Origin: Blastococcus sp. HT6-30
GTDB taxonomy: Bacteria > Actinomycetota > Actinomycetes > Mycobacteriales > Geodermatophilaceae
DNA length: 64,000 nucleotides
Assembly: GCF_039729015.1 (NCBI RefSeq)
Contig: NZ_CP155792.1
Coordinates: forward strand, 392,001-456,000
Reading direction: 5' to 3'
Position numbers and translations under genes: made by a program. Numbering within the stretch: the first letter of the stretch is position 1; each line of letters starts with the position of its first letter. This document shows, in pieces, positions 22,160-30,501 of this stretch. Under the pieces are notes generated by a model, which saw only the letters and a program-made list of their open reading frames with translations, was not told the DNA's origin and did no database searches.

Positions 22160-23970
22160 TAGGGCCGCACGTGCCGCAGCGCGAAGTCCAGCGCGACCTC
22201 CACCTGGCGGATCGTCTCCTCGATGACCAGCGAGCCGTGCCCGGCGTCGAAGCGGTAGACCTCGTGCTCCTTGCCCAGCTCCTCGAGCCGGCCCAGGTAG
22301 TTGTCGATCTGCCGGATCGGGCAGCGCGGGTCGTTCGCGCCGGCCACGACGAGCACCGGCGCGGCCACGGCGTCGACGTAGGTCAGCGGCGAGGAGCGCA
22401 CGTACACGTCGCGGACCTCATCGGGTGACCCGCCGAACAGCGCGCGGTCGTAAGCCCGCAGGCCCTCCATCTCGTCCTCGTAGGCGGCCAGGTAGTCGGC
22501 CACCGGGACCTCGGCGATGCCCGCCGCCCAGCGCTCCGGCTGGGTGCCCAGGCCCAGGAGCGTGAGGAAGCCGCCCCACGACCCGCCGGTCAGCAGCACC
22601 CGCTGCGGGTCGACGACGCCCTCGGCGACCAGCGCGTCGTAGACCGCGCCGATGTCCTCCAGTTCGGTGAGCCCCGGGCGCCCGGTGAGCGCGTCGCGCC
22701 ACGTGGAGCCGTAGCCGGTGGACCCCCGGTAGTTGACGTGCACGACCGCGTACCCGGCGTCGACGTAGGCGGCGCGGCGGGCGCGGTAGGAGTCGTCGTC
22801 GGCGGCCTCGGGCCCGCCGTGCACCAGGAACGCCGTCGCGTACGGCGCCGCGCCCGCCGGCCGGACGAGCAGCGCGTGCACGTCGCCGCCAGGACCGGGG
22901 ACCCAGCGGTCCTCCACCGGATAGGCGGCGGGCGGCTCCTCGTCGCTCACCGTCAGCACGACCGGCCCGTCGGCCCGGCGGATCACCGGCGGCCGCTCGG
23001 AGTTCGACCAGGCCAGCTCCACGGTGCCGTCGGGGCGGGCGGTGGCCCCGCGGACGACGCCCGGCGGTGTCTCCAGCTTCGTCAGGGCACCGGAGGCGAG
23101 GTCGTAGCGGTAGAGCTCGCTGCGGGCGGCGTGGTCGTGCCCGACCAGCAGCGCCGAGCCGTCGGGGTACCAGCCGGCGGTCACGTCACCGGGCAGGTCG
23201 AGCACGATCTCGGTCTCGGTGCCGGCGACGACGTCCCAGAGCAGCAGCTCCTCGCGGCCGCGCCGCTCGTGGCCGACCAGCAGCCGCCGGTCGCCGGGCA
23301 GCGGCGCGAACTCCAGGGCGTGCAGCCCGCGGCCCTCGCCGTCCCACTTCTCGGCGACCACGGCAGGTGCCTCCTCCGTCGTCACAGCCGTCCGCAGCAC
23401 GCGCAGCGCCGGGTAGCGCGGGTCGCCGTGCTCGGAGTGCGAGACGACCAGCAGCTCGTCGTCGCGGGTGAGCGCGTCCACCGAGGCCGGGTCGGGGTGC
23501 CGGTAGACCACCCGCGGCGTGCCGCCGGAGGGCGCCAGCCAGAGCTCGCTGCCGTCGTCGGTGCTGCGGCCGAGAGCGACCAGCGACCGCCCGATCTCCA
23601 GTCCCGCCGGGTAGGCCGGGCCCACCTCGGGAACTGCGACGGTGTCCTCTCCGCCCTCGAACGGCTGGGTCATCCACACGCCGAACTCGTCGCCGTCGTC
23701 GTCGGCGAACCACCAGATGGTCCCGCCGTCGGGGCTGAGGGTGGCGATGAGCGTCCCGTTGGGCCGGTCGGTCACCTGGCGGTGGGTCCCGGTCCCGCGG
23801 TCCCACGCGTACTGCTCGACCACGCCGCTGAGATCGGAGGAGTAGAGGTTCCGGTCCGGGGCCTCCTCCGCCCAGTCCGGCAGGGAGACCCGCGGAGCGC
23901 GGAACCGGGCCTGCCAGCGGGCGGTGACCTCGGGGGAGAGGGCGGGGACGGTGCTGGGCTCGGAGGTCAC
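22156..23970 (-). CDS. S9 family (prolyl oligopeptidase-like) peptidase
   Basis: 604 residues. The N-terminal 350 or so are a beta-propeller with repeated blades (LIATLSPDGGTIWWFADDDG; TAGWYPDGSALLVGHD). The C-terminal alpha/beta hydrolase has LVHGGPE as the oxyanion loop, LLTGGSWGGFLTLLG (nucleophile Ser), VVAGANDPRCP (Asp) and FDAGHGSLV (His). Such enzymes cleave short peptides in the cytosol; no signal peptide is present. GTG at 23970 is chosen because the reading frame upstream runs into the preceding gene and is low-complexity. It follows the membrane protein gene by 4 bases. Confidence 0.9.
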   Translation of the reverse strand: MTSEPSTVPALSPEVTARWQARFRAPRVSLPDWAEEAPDRNLYSSDLSGVVEQYAWDRGTGTHRQVTDRPNGTLIATLSPDGGTIWWFADDDGDEFGVWMTQPFEGGEDTVAVPEVGPAYPAGLEIGRSLVALGRSTDDGSELWLAPSGGTPRVVYRHPDPASVDALTRDDELLVVSHSEHGDPRYPALRVLRTAVTTEEAPAVVAEKWDGEGRGLHALEFAPLPGDRRLLVGHERRGREELLLWDVVAGTETEIVLDLPGDVTAGWYPDGSALLVGHDHAARSELYRYDLASGALTKLETPPGVVRGATARPDGTVELAWSNSERPPVIRRADGPVVLTVSDEEPPAAYPVEDRWVPGPGGDVHALLVRPAGAAPYATAFLVHGGPEAADDDSYRARRAAYVDAGYAVVHVNYRGSTGYGSTWRDALTGRPGLTELEDIGAVYDALVAEGVVDPQRVLLTGGSWGGFLTLLGLGTQPERWAAGIAEVPVADYLAAYEDEMEGLRAYDRALFGGSPDEVRDVYVRSSPLTYVDAVAAPVLVVAGANDPRCPIRQIDNYLGRLEELGKEHEVYRFDAGHGSLVIEETIRQVEVALDFALRHVRPY

Positions 23971-23974
23971 CGGG

Positions 23975-25084
23975 TCATCTTCCCCCGGCGCCCGCGCCGG
24001 CCACGGGGGCGGCCCCGTCGGGCGCGGCCGCCTGCTGCTCCTCGACGCGGCGTCGCTCGGCGGCGGCGTCGCGGACATCGCCGATCAGCTGCTCCAGCAC
24101 GTCCTCCAGGGCCACGATGCCGCTGGTGCGGCCGTCCTCGACCACCCGGCCGAGGTGGGCACCGGCCTTCCGCATGGCGGCCAGCACCTCCGGCAGCGGC
24201 TCGTCGGCCCGCAGCTCCACGAAGGGCCGCACGTCGCGGTCGGGCATCGGCTCGTCGCGGCGCCCGGCCGGCACGTCGAGCACGTCCTTCACGTGCACGA
24301 ACCCGGCCAGGTCGCCGTCGGCCCCGCGCACCGGGTACCGGCTGTACCCGTGCTGGGCGACGACGGCCTCCAGCTCCCGCGGGGTTGTGCTGCGGGGCAC
24401 GGTGACCAGCCGGTCCAGCGGCAGGACCACCGTCGACAGGTCGTTGTGCTCGAAGGTGAGCGCGCCGGCGGCCAGCTCGCCCATCCCGGCGCCGAGGTGC
24501 CCCTCCTGCTGGGACTGGTTGACCATCGAGCGGATCTGCGCGGCGTCGAAACTGGCGGACACCTCGTCGGTGGGCTCGACGCCGAACAGCCGGACGAATG
24601 CGTTGGCGATCGTGTTGAAGAACCAGATGAACGGCTCGAGCAGCCGGACCATGACCGCCAGCGGAGGTCCCAGCACCAGCGCGGCCCGGTCGGGCCCGGC
24701 GATGGTGATGTTCTTGGGCACCATCTCGCCGACGACGATGTGCAGCACGGTGATCAGCGCCAGCGCGATGACCAGCGCGATCGGGTGCAGCAGGCCCTCC
24801 GGCAGGCCGGCGGCCTCCAGTGGGACCTCGATCAGGTGCGCCACCGCGGGCTCCCCGACGGCGCCCAGCCCCAGCGAGCACAGGGTGATGCCGAGCTGGG
24901 CGCCGGCCATCATCTGCGACACGTTCCGCATCGCGGCGAGGGTCTTGACCGCGCGGGCCGAGCCGGCCTCGGCCCGGGGCTCGATCTGGTCGGCACGGGT
25001 GGAGACCAGCGCGAACTCGGCGGCCACGAAGAAGGCGTTGCCCAGCAGCAGGGCGACCAGGACCAGCAGGCTGACGACGGTCAT
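23975..25084 (-). CDS. CNNM/CorC-type membrane protein with CBS domains
   Basis: 369 residues. A DUF21/CNNM transmembrane domain (residues 1-180) starts LLVLVALLLGNAFFVAAEFA and includes HIVVGEMVPKNITIAGPDRA. Two CBS domains follow (about 215-340: YSRYPVRGADGDLAGFVHVK; GIVALEDVLEQLIGDV). The family is annotated as hemolysin-like but several members act in Mg2+/Co2+ transport. There is no C-terminal CorC_HlyC domain, unlike its neighbour. ATG overlaps the stop of the upstream paralogue (ATGA). Confidence 0.88.
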   Translation of the reverse strand: MTVVSLLVLVALLLGNAFFVAAEFALVSTRADQIEPRAEAGSARAVKTLAAMRNVSQMMAGAQLGITLCSLGLGAVGEPAVAHLIEVPLEAAGLPEGLLHPIALVIALALITVLHIVVGEMVPKNITIAGPDRAALVLGPPLAVMVRLLEPFIWFFNTIANAFVRLFGVEPTDEVSASFDAAQIRSMVNQSQQEGHLGAGMGELAAGALTFEHNDLSTVVLPLDRLVTVPRSTTPRELEAVVAQHGYSRYPVRGADGDLAGFVHVKDVLDVPAGRRDEPMPDRDVRPFVELRADEPLPEVLAAMRKAGAHLGRVVEDGRTSGIVALEDVLEQLIGDVRDAAAERRRVEEQQAAAPDGAAPVAGAGAGGR

Positions 25085-26445
25085 GCCGGCACCTCCGCGC
25101 GGACGCGGGACGCCGTGGCGCCGCCGGCGTCGGTCCCCGGCGGGTCGGCCGGCCCGGCCAGCCGCTCGGCCCTGACCCGCGCCACCCGGCGTCCTTCCAG
25201 GGTCTCCACCCGCAGCCGGACGCCGTCCAGGGTCACGCAGTCACCCTCCTCGGGCATCCGCTGCAGCTGCTCGGTCAGGAAGCCGGCCAGGGTCTCGTAC
25301 CGACCCTCCGGTACGGCGATCCCGGTGCGGTCGAGCACCTCGTCGGGGCGCAGCAGGCCCGAGAGCAGCCAGGTGCCGTCGTCGACGCGGCGCAGCGTCC
25401 GCAGCGGCCGATCGGTCTCGTCGGTGATCTCGCCGACGAGCTCCTCCACGATGTCCTCCAACGTCACCACACCGTGCGTGGCGCCCCACTCGTCGACCAC
25501 GACCGCCAGCTGGAGGCCCTGGTCGCGCAGCAGGTCCAGCAGCCGCTCGAGGTGCATCGACGACGGGACGGCGAGCACCGGGACGGCGAGCTCGCCGACC
25601 GTGCGGTGGGCCCGCTCCGCCTCCGGCAGCGCGACGGCGTGCTTCACGTGCACCACGCCGGTGACCTCGTCCAGATCGGAGCCGTACACGGGGAAGCGCG
25701 AGTTGCCCGAGTGCACGGCGGCGGCGACGACGTCGGCGGCCGTGGCGCTGGCCCGCAGGGTCCACAGCTGCGTCCGCGGGGTCATGACGTCGGTGGCGTA
25801 CTTGCCGCCGAGCTGGAGCGAGCGCTGCAGCAGCCGCGCCGCGACGGGGGAGAGGTCACCTTCCTCCGCCGAGCGCCGGGCGACGGAGGCGAGCTCGTCG
25901 GCGTCCCGGGCGGTCTCCAGCTCCTCCCGCGGTTCGAAGCCCAGCCGCCGGACGATCGCGTTCGACAGCCGCTGCAGCGCGTTGACGACGGGTCCGGTGA
26001 CCCGGGTGAACGCGCGCATCCCCGGGGCGACGAAGCCGGCCACGGCCAGCGGGTTGGCGATGGCCAGGTTCTTGGGCCCCAGTTCGCCCAGCAGCATCTG
26101 CAGGGTGGTCGCCAGCGCGATGGCCAGGCCCACCGACACCGCGGTGGTCGACCCGCCGGTGAGGCCCACGGCCTCCAGGGGGCCGCGGAGCAGCTGGCCG
26201 ATCGCGGGCTCGGCCAGGTAGCCGACCAGCAGCGTGGTGATCGTGATGCCCAGCTGGGCGGCCGACAGCTGGGTGGACAGCGTCCGCAGCGCGCGGACGA
26301 CGCCGCGCCCGCGACGGTCGCCGGCGGCGGCGGCGTCCTCGGCGCGGCCGCGATCGACGGTGGTGAGGGAGAACTCGGCTGCGACGAAGAAGCCGGTGAG
26401 CGCCGTCAGCAGGACGGCGGCGAGGAGGAGCAGCCATTCGGTCAT
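25081..26445 (-). CDS. CNNM/CorC-type membrane protein with CBS and CorC_HlyC domains
   Basis: 454 residues. DUF21 domain 1-190 (LLLLAAVLLTALTGFFVAAE; LGELGPKNLAIANPLAVAGF), two CBS domains about 215-340 (GVVTLEDIVEELVGEI), then a CorC_HlyC domain about 350-440 (RYETLAGFLTEQLQRMPEEG). ATG at 26445 gives the expected membrane start; the longer frame upstream runs through the tRNA gene and is not coding. Tandem pairs of a long and a short member are common in actinobacteria. Confidence 0.88.
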   Translation of the reverse strand: MTEWLLLLAAVLLTALTGFFVAAEFSLTTVDRGRAEDAAAAGDRRGRGVVRALRTLSTQLSAAQLGITITTLLVGYLAEPAIGQLLRGPLEAVGLTGGSTTAVSVGLAIALATTLQMLLGELGPKNLAIANPLAVAGFVAPGMRAFTRVTGPVVNALQRLSNAIVRRLGFEPREELETARDADELASVARRSAEEGDLSPVAARLLQRSLQLGGKYATDVMTPRTQLWTLRASATAADVVAAAVHSGNSRFPVYGSDLDEVTGVVHVKHAVALPEAERAHRTVGELAVPVLAVPSSMHLERLLDLLRDQGLQLAVVVDEWGATHGVVTLEDIVEELVGEITDETDRPLRTLRRVDDGTWLLSGLLRPDEVLDRTGIAVPEGRYETLAGFLTEQLQRMPEEGDCVTLDGVRLRVETLEGRRVARVRAERLAGPADPPGTDAGGATASRVRAEVPA

Positions 26446-26500
26446 CGCGGCGTCCGGTGCCCGCCGGGGGTGGAGTCCAACCGGAGGGTGTCCGGAACGA

Positions 26501-26530
26501 CTCAGGGGCCGCCTTTCGGCGGCCCCTGAG
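26501..26530. terminator. Terminator hairpin of the tRNA-Pro gene
   Basis: CTCAGGGGCCGCC and GGCGGCCCCTGAG pair perfectly (13 bp) around a TTTC loop, starting 8 bases beyond the tRNA 3' end. Confidence 0.8.
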
Positions 26531-26537
26531 CTGAGGG

Positions 26538-26611
26538 TCGGGGTGACAGGATTTGAACCTGCGGCCTCGTCGTCCCGAACGACGCGCGCTACCAAGCTGC
26601 GCCACACCCCG
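26538..26611 (-). tRNA. tRNA-Pro (anticodon CGG)
   Basis: The minus strand folds into a complete cloverleaf of 74 nt: acceptor stem CGGGGTG/CACCCCG with discriminator A, D arm GCGC-AGCTTGGTA-GCGC, anticodon arm CGTCG-TTCGGGA-CGACG giving anticodon CGG, 5-nt variable loop, T arm with TTCAAAT. The 3' CCA is not encoded (the bases read CCC). It decodes CCG, a favoured proline codon in this GC-rich genome. Confidence 0.95.
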
Positions 26612-26625
26612 AGGTGCGTCGACGA

Positions 26626-26639
26626 GTCTAGCGCTAGAC
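26626..26639. repeat. 14-bp perfect palindrome upstream of tRNA-Pro
   Basis: GTCTAGCGCTAGAC, 15 bases upstream of the tRNA 5' end. On the minus strand its edge supplies TAGACT, a plausible -10 box for the tRNA. The palindrome may simply reflect this. Confidence 0.4.
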
Positions 26640-26723
26640 GCCGGACCGCTCGGCGGCGGGTCGCGGCCCCCTTCCGAGGCTCCACCCGAGCCTGCGAGGG
26701 ACGAGGAGGAGGGTGTCCTCCCT

Positions 26724-27635
26724 TCAGGCGGGGCGTGCGGTGAGGGTCAGCAGCGTCGCCTCCGGTGGGCAGGCGAACCGCACCGGGGCGTACGGGCTGG
26801 TGCCCAGGCCGGCCGACACGTGCAGCCAGGTGCCGGCCGGGCGCGCGGGCGTGGGCGGCGACCAGCGGTGCAGCCAGCGCACCCGGTCGCGGTCGATCCC
26901 GCAGTTGGTCACCAGCGCCCCGTAGAACGGCACCCGCAGCTGCCCGCCGTGCGTGTGCCCGCAGAGCAGCAGGTCGTAGCCGTCCGCGGCGAACCGGTCG
27001 AGCACCCGCGGCTCGGGGGAGTGCGCCAGCCCGATCCGCACGTCCGCGGTGGGGTCCGCCGGGCCGGCGACGAGGTCGTAGCGGTCCCGCTCCAGGTGCG
27101 AGTCGTCGACGCCGGCGAACACGATCCGCCGGCCGCCGACGGTCAGCCCCCCGCGGTCGTTGGTCAGGTCCAGCCAGCCCCGGTCGCGCATCCCGTCGCG
27201 CAGGTCACGCCACGGCAGCTCGTCGCCGTGGACCCGCTTGTGGTCGCGCTTGAAGTACTTGAGAGGGTTCTTCGGCCGGGGCGCGAAGTAGTCGTTGCTG
27301 GCCAGTACGAAGGCGCCGGGCCGGTCCATCAGCCGGTCCTGGGCGCGCAGGGTGGGCGCCACGGCGTCGAAGCCCGCGAGGTTGTCCCCGGTGTTGATCA
27401 CCAGGTCGGGTTCGAGCGCGGCCAGTCCGGCGATCCACTCCTGCTTGCTCCACTGCCCGGCGGTCATGTGCAGGTCCGACAGCTGCAGGATGGTCAGCGG
27501 CGTGGAGCCGGGCGCCAGCACCGGGACGTCGAAGCGGCGCAGCGTCCAGCGGGTGCGTTCGTAGAGGCTCGCGTAGGCGGTTCCCGCCACAGCGGCGGCC
27601 GCGGCGGCGGTGGGGACGGCGGTGTACCAGCGCAC
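26724..27635 (-). CDS. Metallophosphoesterase, membrane-anchored
   Basis: 303 residues with the calcineurin-type motifs in order: LQLSDLHMTAGQ (D-x-H), NTGDNLAG (GD), FVLASNDYFAP (GND-like, with SND), and LLCGHTHGGQLRVP (GHTHGG). A short hydrophobic segment near residues 5-22 probably anchors it in the membrane. Rv3683, at the far end of the same conserved block in M. tuberculosis, is also a metallophosphoesterase. TAGGCT lies 7 nt before the GTG at 27635, fitting a leaderless mRNA. It is divergent from the YqeY gene. Confidence 0.88.
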   Translation of the reverse strand: MRWYTAVPTAAAAAAVAGTAYASLYERTRWTLRRFDVPVLAPGSTPLTILQLSDLHMTAGQWSKQEWIAGLAALEPDLVINTGDNLAGFDAVAPTLRAQDRLMDRPGAFVLASNDYFAPRPKNPLKYFKRDHKRVHGDELPWRDLRDGMRDRGWLDLTNDRGGLTVGGRRIVFAGVDDSHLERDRYDLVAGPADPTADVRIGLAHSPEPRVLDRFAADGYDLLLCGHTHGGQLRVPFYGALVTNCGIDRDRVRWLHRWSPPTPARPAGTWLHVSAGLGTSPYAPVRFACPPEATLLTLTARPA

Positions 27636-27687
27636 CCGCGAAAGCCTACGGGCGCGGGCCGGGACGGCGTCGTGCGAGGCTGGACCA

Positions 27688-28140
27688 GTGCCCGACCTCA
27701 AGGAACAGCTGCGCGCCGACCTGACCGCGGCCATGAAGGCCCGCGACGAGCTGCGCACCGCCACGCTGCGCATGGTGCTCGCCGCCGTCAGCGCGGAGGA
27801 GGTGTCGGGCAAGGAGGCGCGCGAGCTCACCGACGACGAGGTGCAGGCGGTGCTGCGCCGGGAGGCCAAGAAGCGGCGGGAGGCCGCCGAGGCCTTCGGC
27901 TCGGCCGGGCGGACCGAGCAGGCCGCCCGCGAGCAGGCCGAGGGCGAGGTCCTCGCCGCCTACCTGCCGGCCCAGCTCGACGACTCCGACCTGGCGGCGC
28001 TCGTCGCCGACGCCGTCACCCGCACCGGCGCCTCGGGGATGAAGGACATGGGCAAGGTCATGGGTGCGGTGCAGGGCGCCGTCGCCGGGCGGGCCGAGGG
28101 CGCACGCGTGGCCGCGGAGGTCCGCCGCCAGCTCGGCTGA
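27688..28140 (+). CDS. GatB/YqeY domain protein
   Basis: 150 residues. KEQLRADLTAAMKARDELRTA at the start and the C-terminal GASGMKDMGKVMGAVQ match the YqeY family, which shares the tRNA-binding helical domain of GatB (aminoacyl-tRNA amidotransferase). The exact role is unsettled. GTG at 27688 (VPDLKEQL) is preferred over the longer frame that overlaps the divergent gene. Confidence 0.9.
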   Translation: MPDLKEQLRADLTAAMKARDELRTATLRMVLAAVSAEEVSGKEARELTDDEVQAVLRREAKKRREAAEAFGSAGRTEQAAREQAEGEVLAAYLPAQLDDSDLAALVADAVTRTGASGMKDMGKVMGAVQGAVAGRAEGARVAAEVRRQLG

Positions 28141-28179
28141 CCGGGGACGGCGACCTCGGCCGCCGTCCCGGGTGACGTG

Positions 28180-30459
28180 CTAGTCGTCCTCGCCGGCCTC
28201 GGGGTCCGCGCCGGCGTCGGCCCCTTCGGCCACGTCGACGGCGGCCTCGGTGTCCGCCTCGTCGTCGGTCGCAGGCTCGGTCTCGTCCACGGGCTCGTCC
28301 ACGGGCTCGTCCACGGGCTCGGTCGCGGGCGAGCTGGTGGCCGGGGCGGTGCGCTGGGAACGGTCCGCGCTGCTGCGGGTCCGATCGGCGGTGTAGCCGC
28401 CCGAGCGCGGCGAGGGCCGCGTTCCCTCCTCGACGACCGGGTCGGCGGGCGGGAAGGAGACGGCCTCCTCGGCGTTGAGGATCGGGGCCATGGCGGTGCG
28501 CCAGGCGGTCGCGCCCAGCCCGCCGCCGTACCCGGGGACGCGCTCCTGCTCCTTCGGGTTGAAGACCATGACGCTCGCGGCGTACCGCGGCGTGTAGCCG
28601 ACGAAGGCGACCGACTGGTTGTCCTGCGACGTCCCGGTCTTGCCGGCGATCTGGTGCCCGGGCACGTACGCCCGGGAGCCGGTCTGCAGCGAGTAGCCCG
28701 GCTCGACGTCCTTGCGCAGGATCTGGTTCATCGTGGTGGCCACGCCGGCCGGGATCGCCTCCGGGGTGCAGTTGCCGCCCTCGGGTACGACCGGCTCCCC
28801 GTCACGGGTGAGCGGCTCGCCGTTGCGGTCGAGCACCGCGACCACCGGGACCGGCGTGCACCGGGTGCCGTTGGCCGCCAGCGTGGCGTACGCGGTGGCC
28901 AGGTCGAGCGGGCTGGTGGCGTCGGTGCCGAAGGCGAACGAGCCACGGTTCTCGGAGACGATCTGGTCGGCCGGGGTCTGGTTGGGGCCGTCGAAGGTCA
29001 TGCCCATGGCCTGTGCCGTGCGGACCGGCGCCTCGATGCTGCCCAGCTCGTCCTGGAGGTGCAGGAAGTAGGTGTTCGACGACGCGTAGAGCGCCTGCTC
29101 CAGCGTCATCGTCCGCGGGTAGTTGGTGCCGACGTTCTCCACGTCGTAGGGCTTCGGGACGCCCCGATCGGGGTCCCAGTCCTTGTAGACCCGCGAGAGG
29201 TAGGGCTCCGCCGAGGTGAGCGTGTAGTCCTTGCCGTACCCCTGGGCCAGGGCGGCGGCGGCGACGAACGTCTTGTAGGTGGAGCCGGCCCCGGCGCTGG
29301 CGGTCGCGTTGAGGACGACCGACTCGCACTCGGGCTCGCTGCAGCCGTAGCGCCGGTTCGCGCTCATGGCCAGCACCTCGCCGGTACCCGGCTCGACCGC
29401 CGTGTACAGGGCGACGAGGCTGCTGCCCATCGGCTGGGCCTCGAGCACGGCCTGGTCGCCGGCGATCTGCATGTCGGGGCGCAGCGTGGTCTGGATCGTG
29501 AGCCCGCCGTTGTCCAGCTCGTCCCGGGTCAGGCCGAGGGTCCCGATGAGGTACTGGTGGGCGTAGGCGCACAGGAAGCCGCCGATGGCCGCGTCGATGC
29601 AGCCGTTCGGGGGCGCCTGACCCGGCGCGACCTCCACCGGGGTCGGCGTGATCTCGGCCAGTTGCTGCTCGCTGATGTGGCCCAGGTCGTGCATGCGCTG
29701 CAGCACCTGGTTGCGTCGGATCTGGGCGTTCTCCGGGTTGTTGATCGGCTCGTCGTAGAACGGGCTCTGCACCAGCCCGGCGAGCATGGCCGCCTGCGGG
29801 AGGGTGAGGTCGGCGGCGTCGACGCTGAAGTAGCGCTGGGCCGCGGCCTGGATGCCGTAGGCGCCCTGCCCGAAGTACACGAGGTTCAGGTACCGGGTGA
29901 GGATCTCGTCCTTGGAGTAGGTGTCCTCCAGGGCGAGGGCCAGCCGGGCCTCCCGCAGCTTGCGGCCGACGGTCTGCGCGTCGGCGGCGGCCCGGTCCTC
30001 GGGCGTGGTGGCCGTCTGGAGGAGGGTCTGCTTCACCAGCTGCTGGGTGAGCGTCGAGCCGCCCTCCTGCACCGAGCCGGCGGCGACGTTCTTCACCAGG
30101 GCGCGCATCGTGCCCTGCACGTCGAGGCCGTTGTGGTCGTAGAAGCGGGAGTCCTCGATGTCGACGAGGGCCTGCTTCATGACGTCGGAGATCTGGTCGG
30201 AGGTGACCGGGATGCGGTTGTGCTCGTAGAAGTTCGTGATCAGCGAGCCGTCGGCGGCCAGCACCCGGGTGACGCCCGCGGGCGTCTTGTCGGTGAGCTC
30301 CACCGGGAGCGCGTCGAGCAGCGACACGGAGTTGCGTGCCGCGAGGCCCGGGCCGCCGATCCAGGGCAGCATGAGTCCGGCCACGAGCGCGCCGGCGACG
30401 ACGATCGTCGCGGCGAGCTTGGCGAGCAGACGGGTCCGGACGCGCGCGTTCTCCGACAT
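28180..30459 (-). CDS. Bifunctional penicillin-binding protein (PonA2-like)
   Basis: 759 residues. One N-terminal membrane helix (about 11-33), a transglycosylase GT51 domain (about 65-245) with catalytic Glu in DIEDSRFYDHNG (E102) and GGSTLTQQLVKQ, and a transpeptidase domain with SxxK in GSTYK (S393), SSN, and KTG at about residue 607. It builds peptidoglycan outside the membrane. A low-complexity acidic tail of about 90 residues contains three EPVD repeats. No PASTA domain is present, whereas mycobacterial PonA2 has one. The next gene upstream is an ArsA-type ATPase, not whiB. Confidence 0.92.
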   Translation of the reverse strand: MSENARVRTRLLAKLAATIVVAGALVAGLMLPWIGGPGLAARNSVSLLDALPVELTDKTPAGVTRVLAADGSLITNFYEHNRIPVTSDQISDVMKQALVDIEDSRFYDHNGLDVQGTMRALVKNVAAGSVQEGGSTLTQQLVKQTLLQTATTPEDRAAADAQTVGRKLREARLALALEDTYSKDEILTRYLNLVYFGQGAYGIQAAAQRYFSVDAADLTLPQAAMLAGLVQSPFYDEPINNPENAQIRRNQVLQRMHDLGHISEQQLAEITPTPVEVAPGQAPPNGCIDAAIGGFLCAYAHQYLIGTLGLTRDELDNGGLTIQTTLRPDMQIAGDQAVLEAQPMGSSLVALYTAVEPGTGEVLAMSANRRYGCSEPECESVVLNATASAGAGSTYKTFVAAAALAQGYGKDYTLTSAEPYLSRVYKDWDPDRGVPKPYDVENVGTNYPRTMTLEQALYASSNTYFLHLQDELGSIEAPVRTAQAMGMTFDGPNQTPADQIVSENRGSFAFGTDATSPLDLATAYATLAANGTRCTPVPVVAVLDRNGEPLTRDGEPVVPEGGNCTPEAIPAGVATTMNQILRKDVEPGYSLQTGSRAYVPGHQIAGKTGTSQDNQSVAFVGYTPRYAASVMVFNPKEQERVPGYGGGLGATAWRTAMAPILNAEEAVSFPPADPVVEEGTRPSPRSGGYTADRTRSSADRSQRTAPATSSPATEPVDEPVDEPVDETEPATDDEADTEAAVDVAEGADAGADPEAGEDD
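28282..28317. repeat. Three tandem 12-bp units in the PBP tail
   Basis: CTCGTCCACGGG occurs three times in a row and encodes the EPVD repeats of the PBP C-terminal tail. The repeat number is likely to vary between strains. Confidence 0.8.
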
Positions 30460-30501
30460 CGCGGCCAGGGTACGTCGCGCGGGGGCGTGGGGGGGCTGCG
30501 C

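Noticed and set aside
25474-26529. Plus-strand frame crossing the CNNM gene start
   Set aside because: Opposite a convincing membrane protein; composition is Gly/Arg/Gln-rich without motifs.
26446-26685. N-terminal extension of the CNNM/CorC protein by 80 residues
   Set aside because: The upstream frame runs through the tRNA-Pro gene and its terminator and ends in non-protein-like sequence; ATG at 26445 starts directly at the membrane helix.
28282-28317. Possible CRISPR-like or satellite repeats
   Set aside because: Only three 12-bp units with no spacers, in frame within the PBP tail; they encode EPVD repeats.
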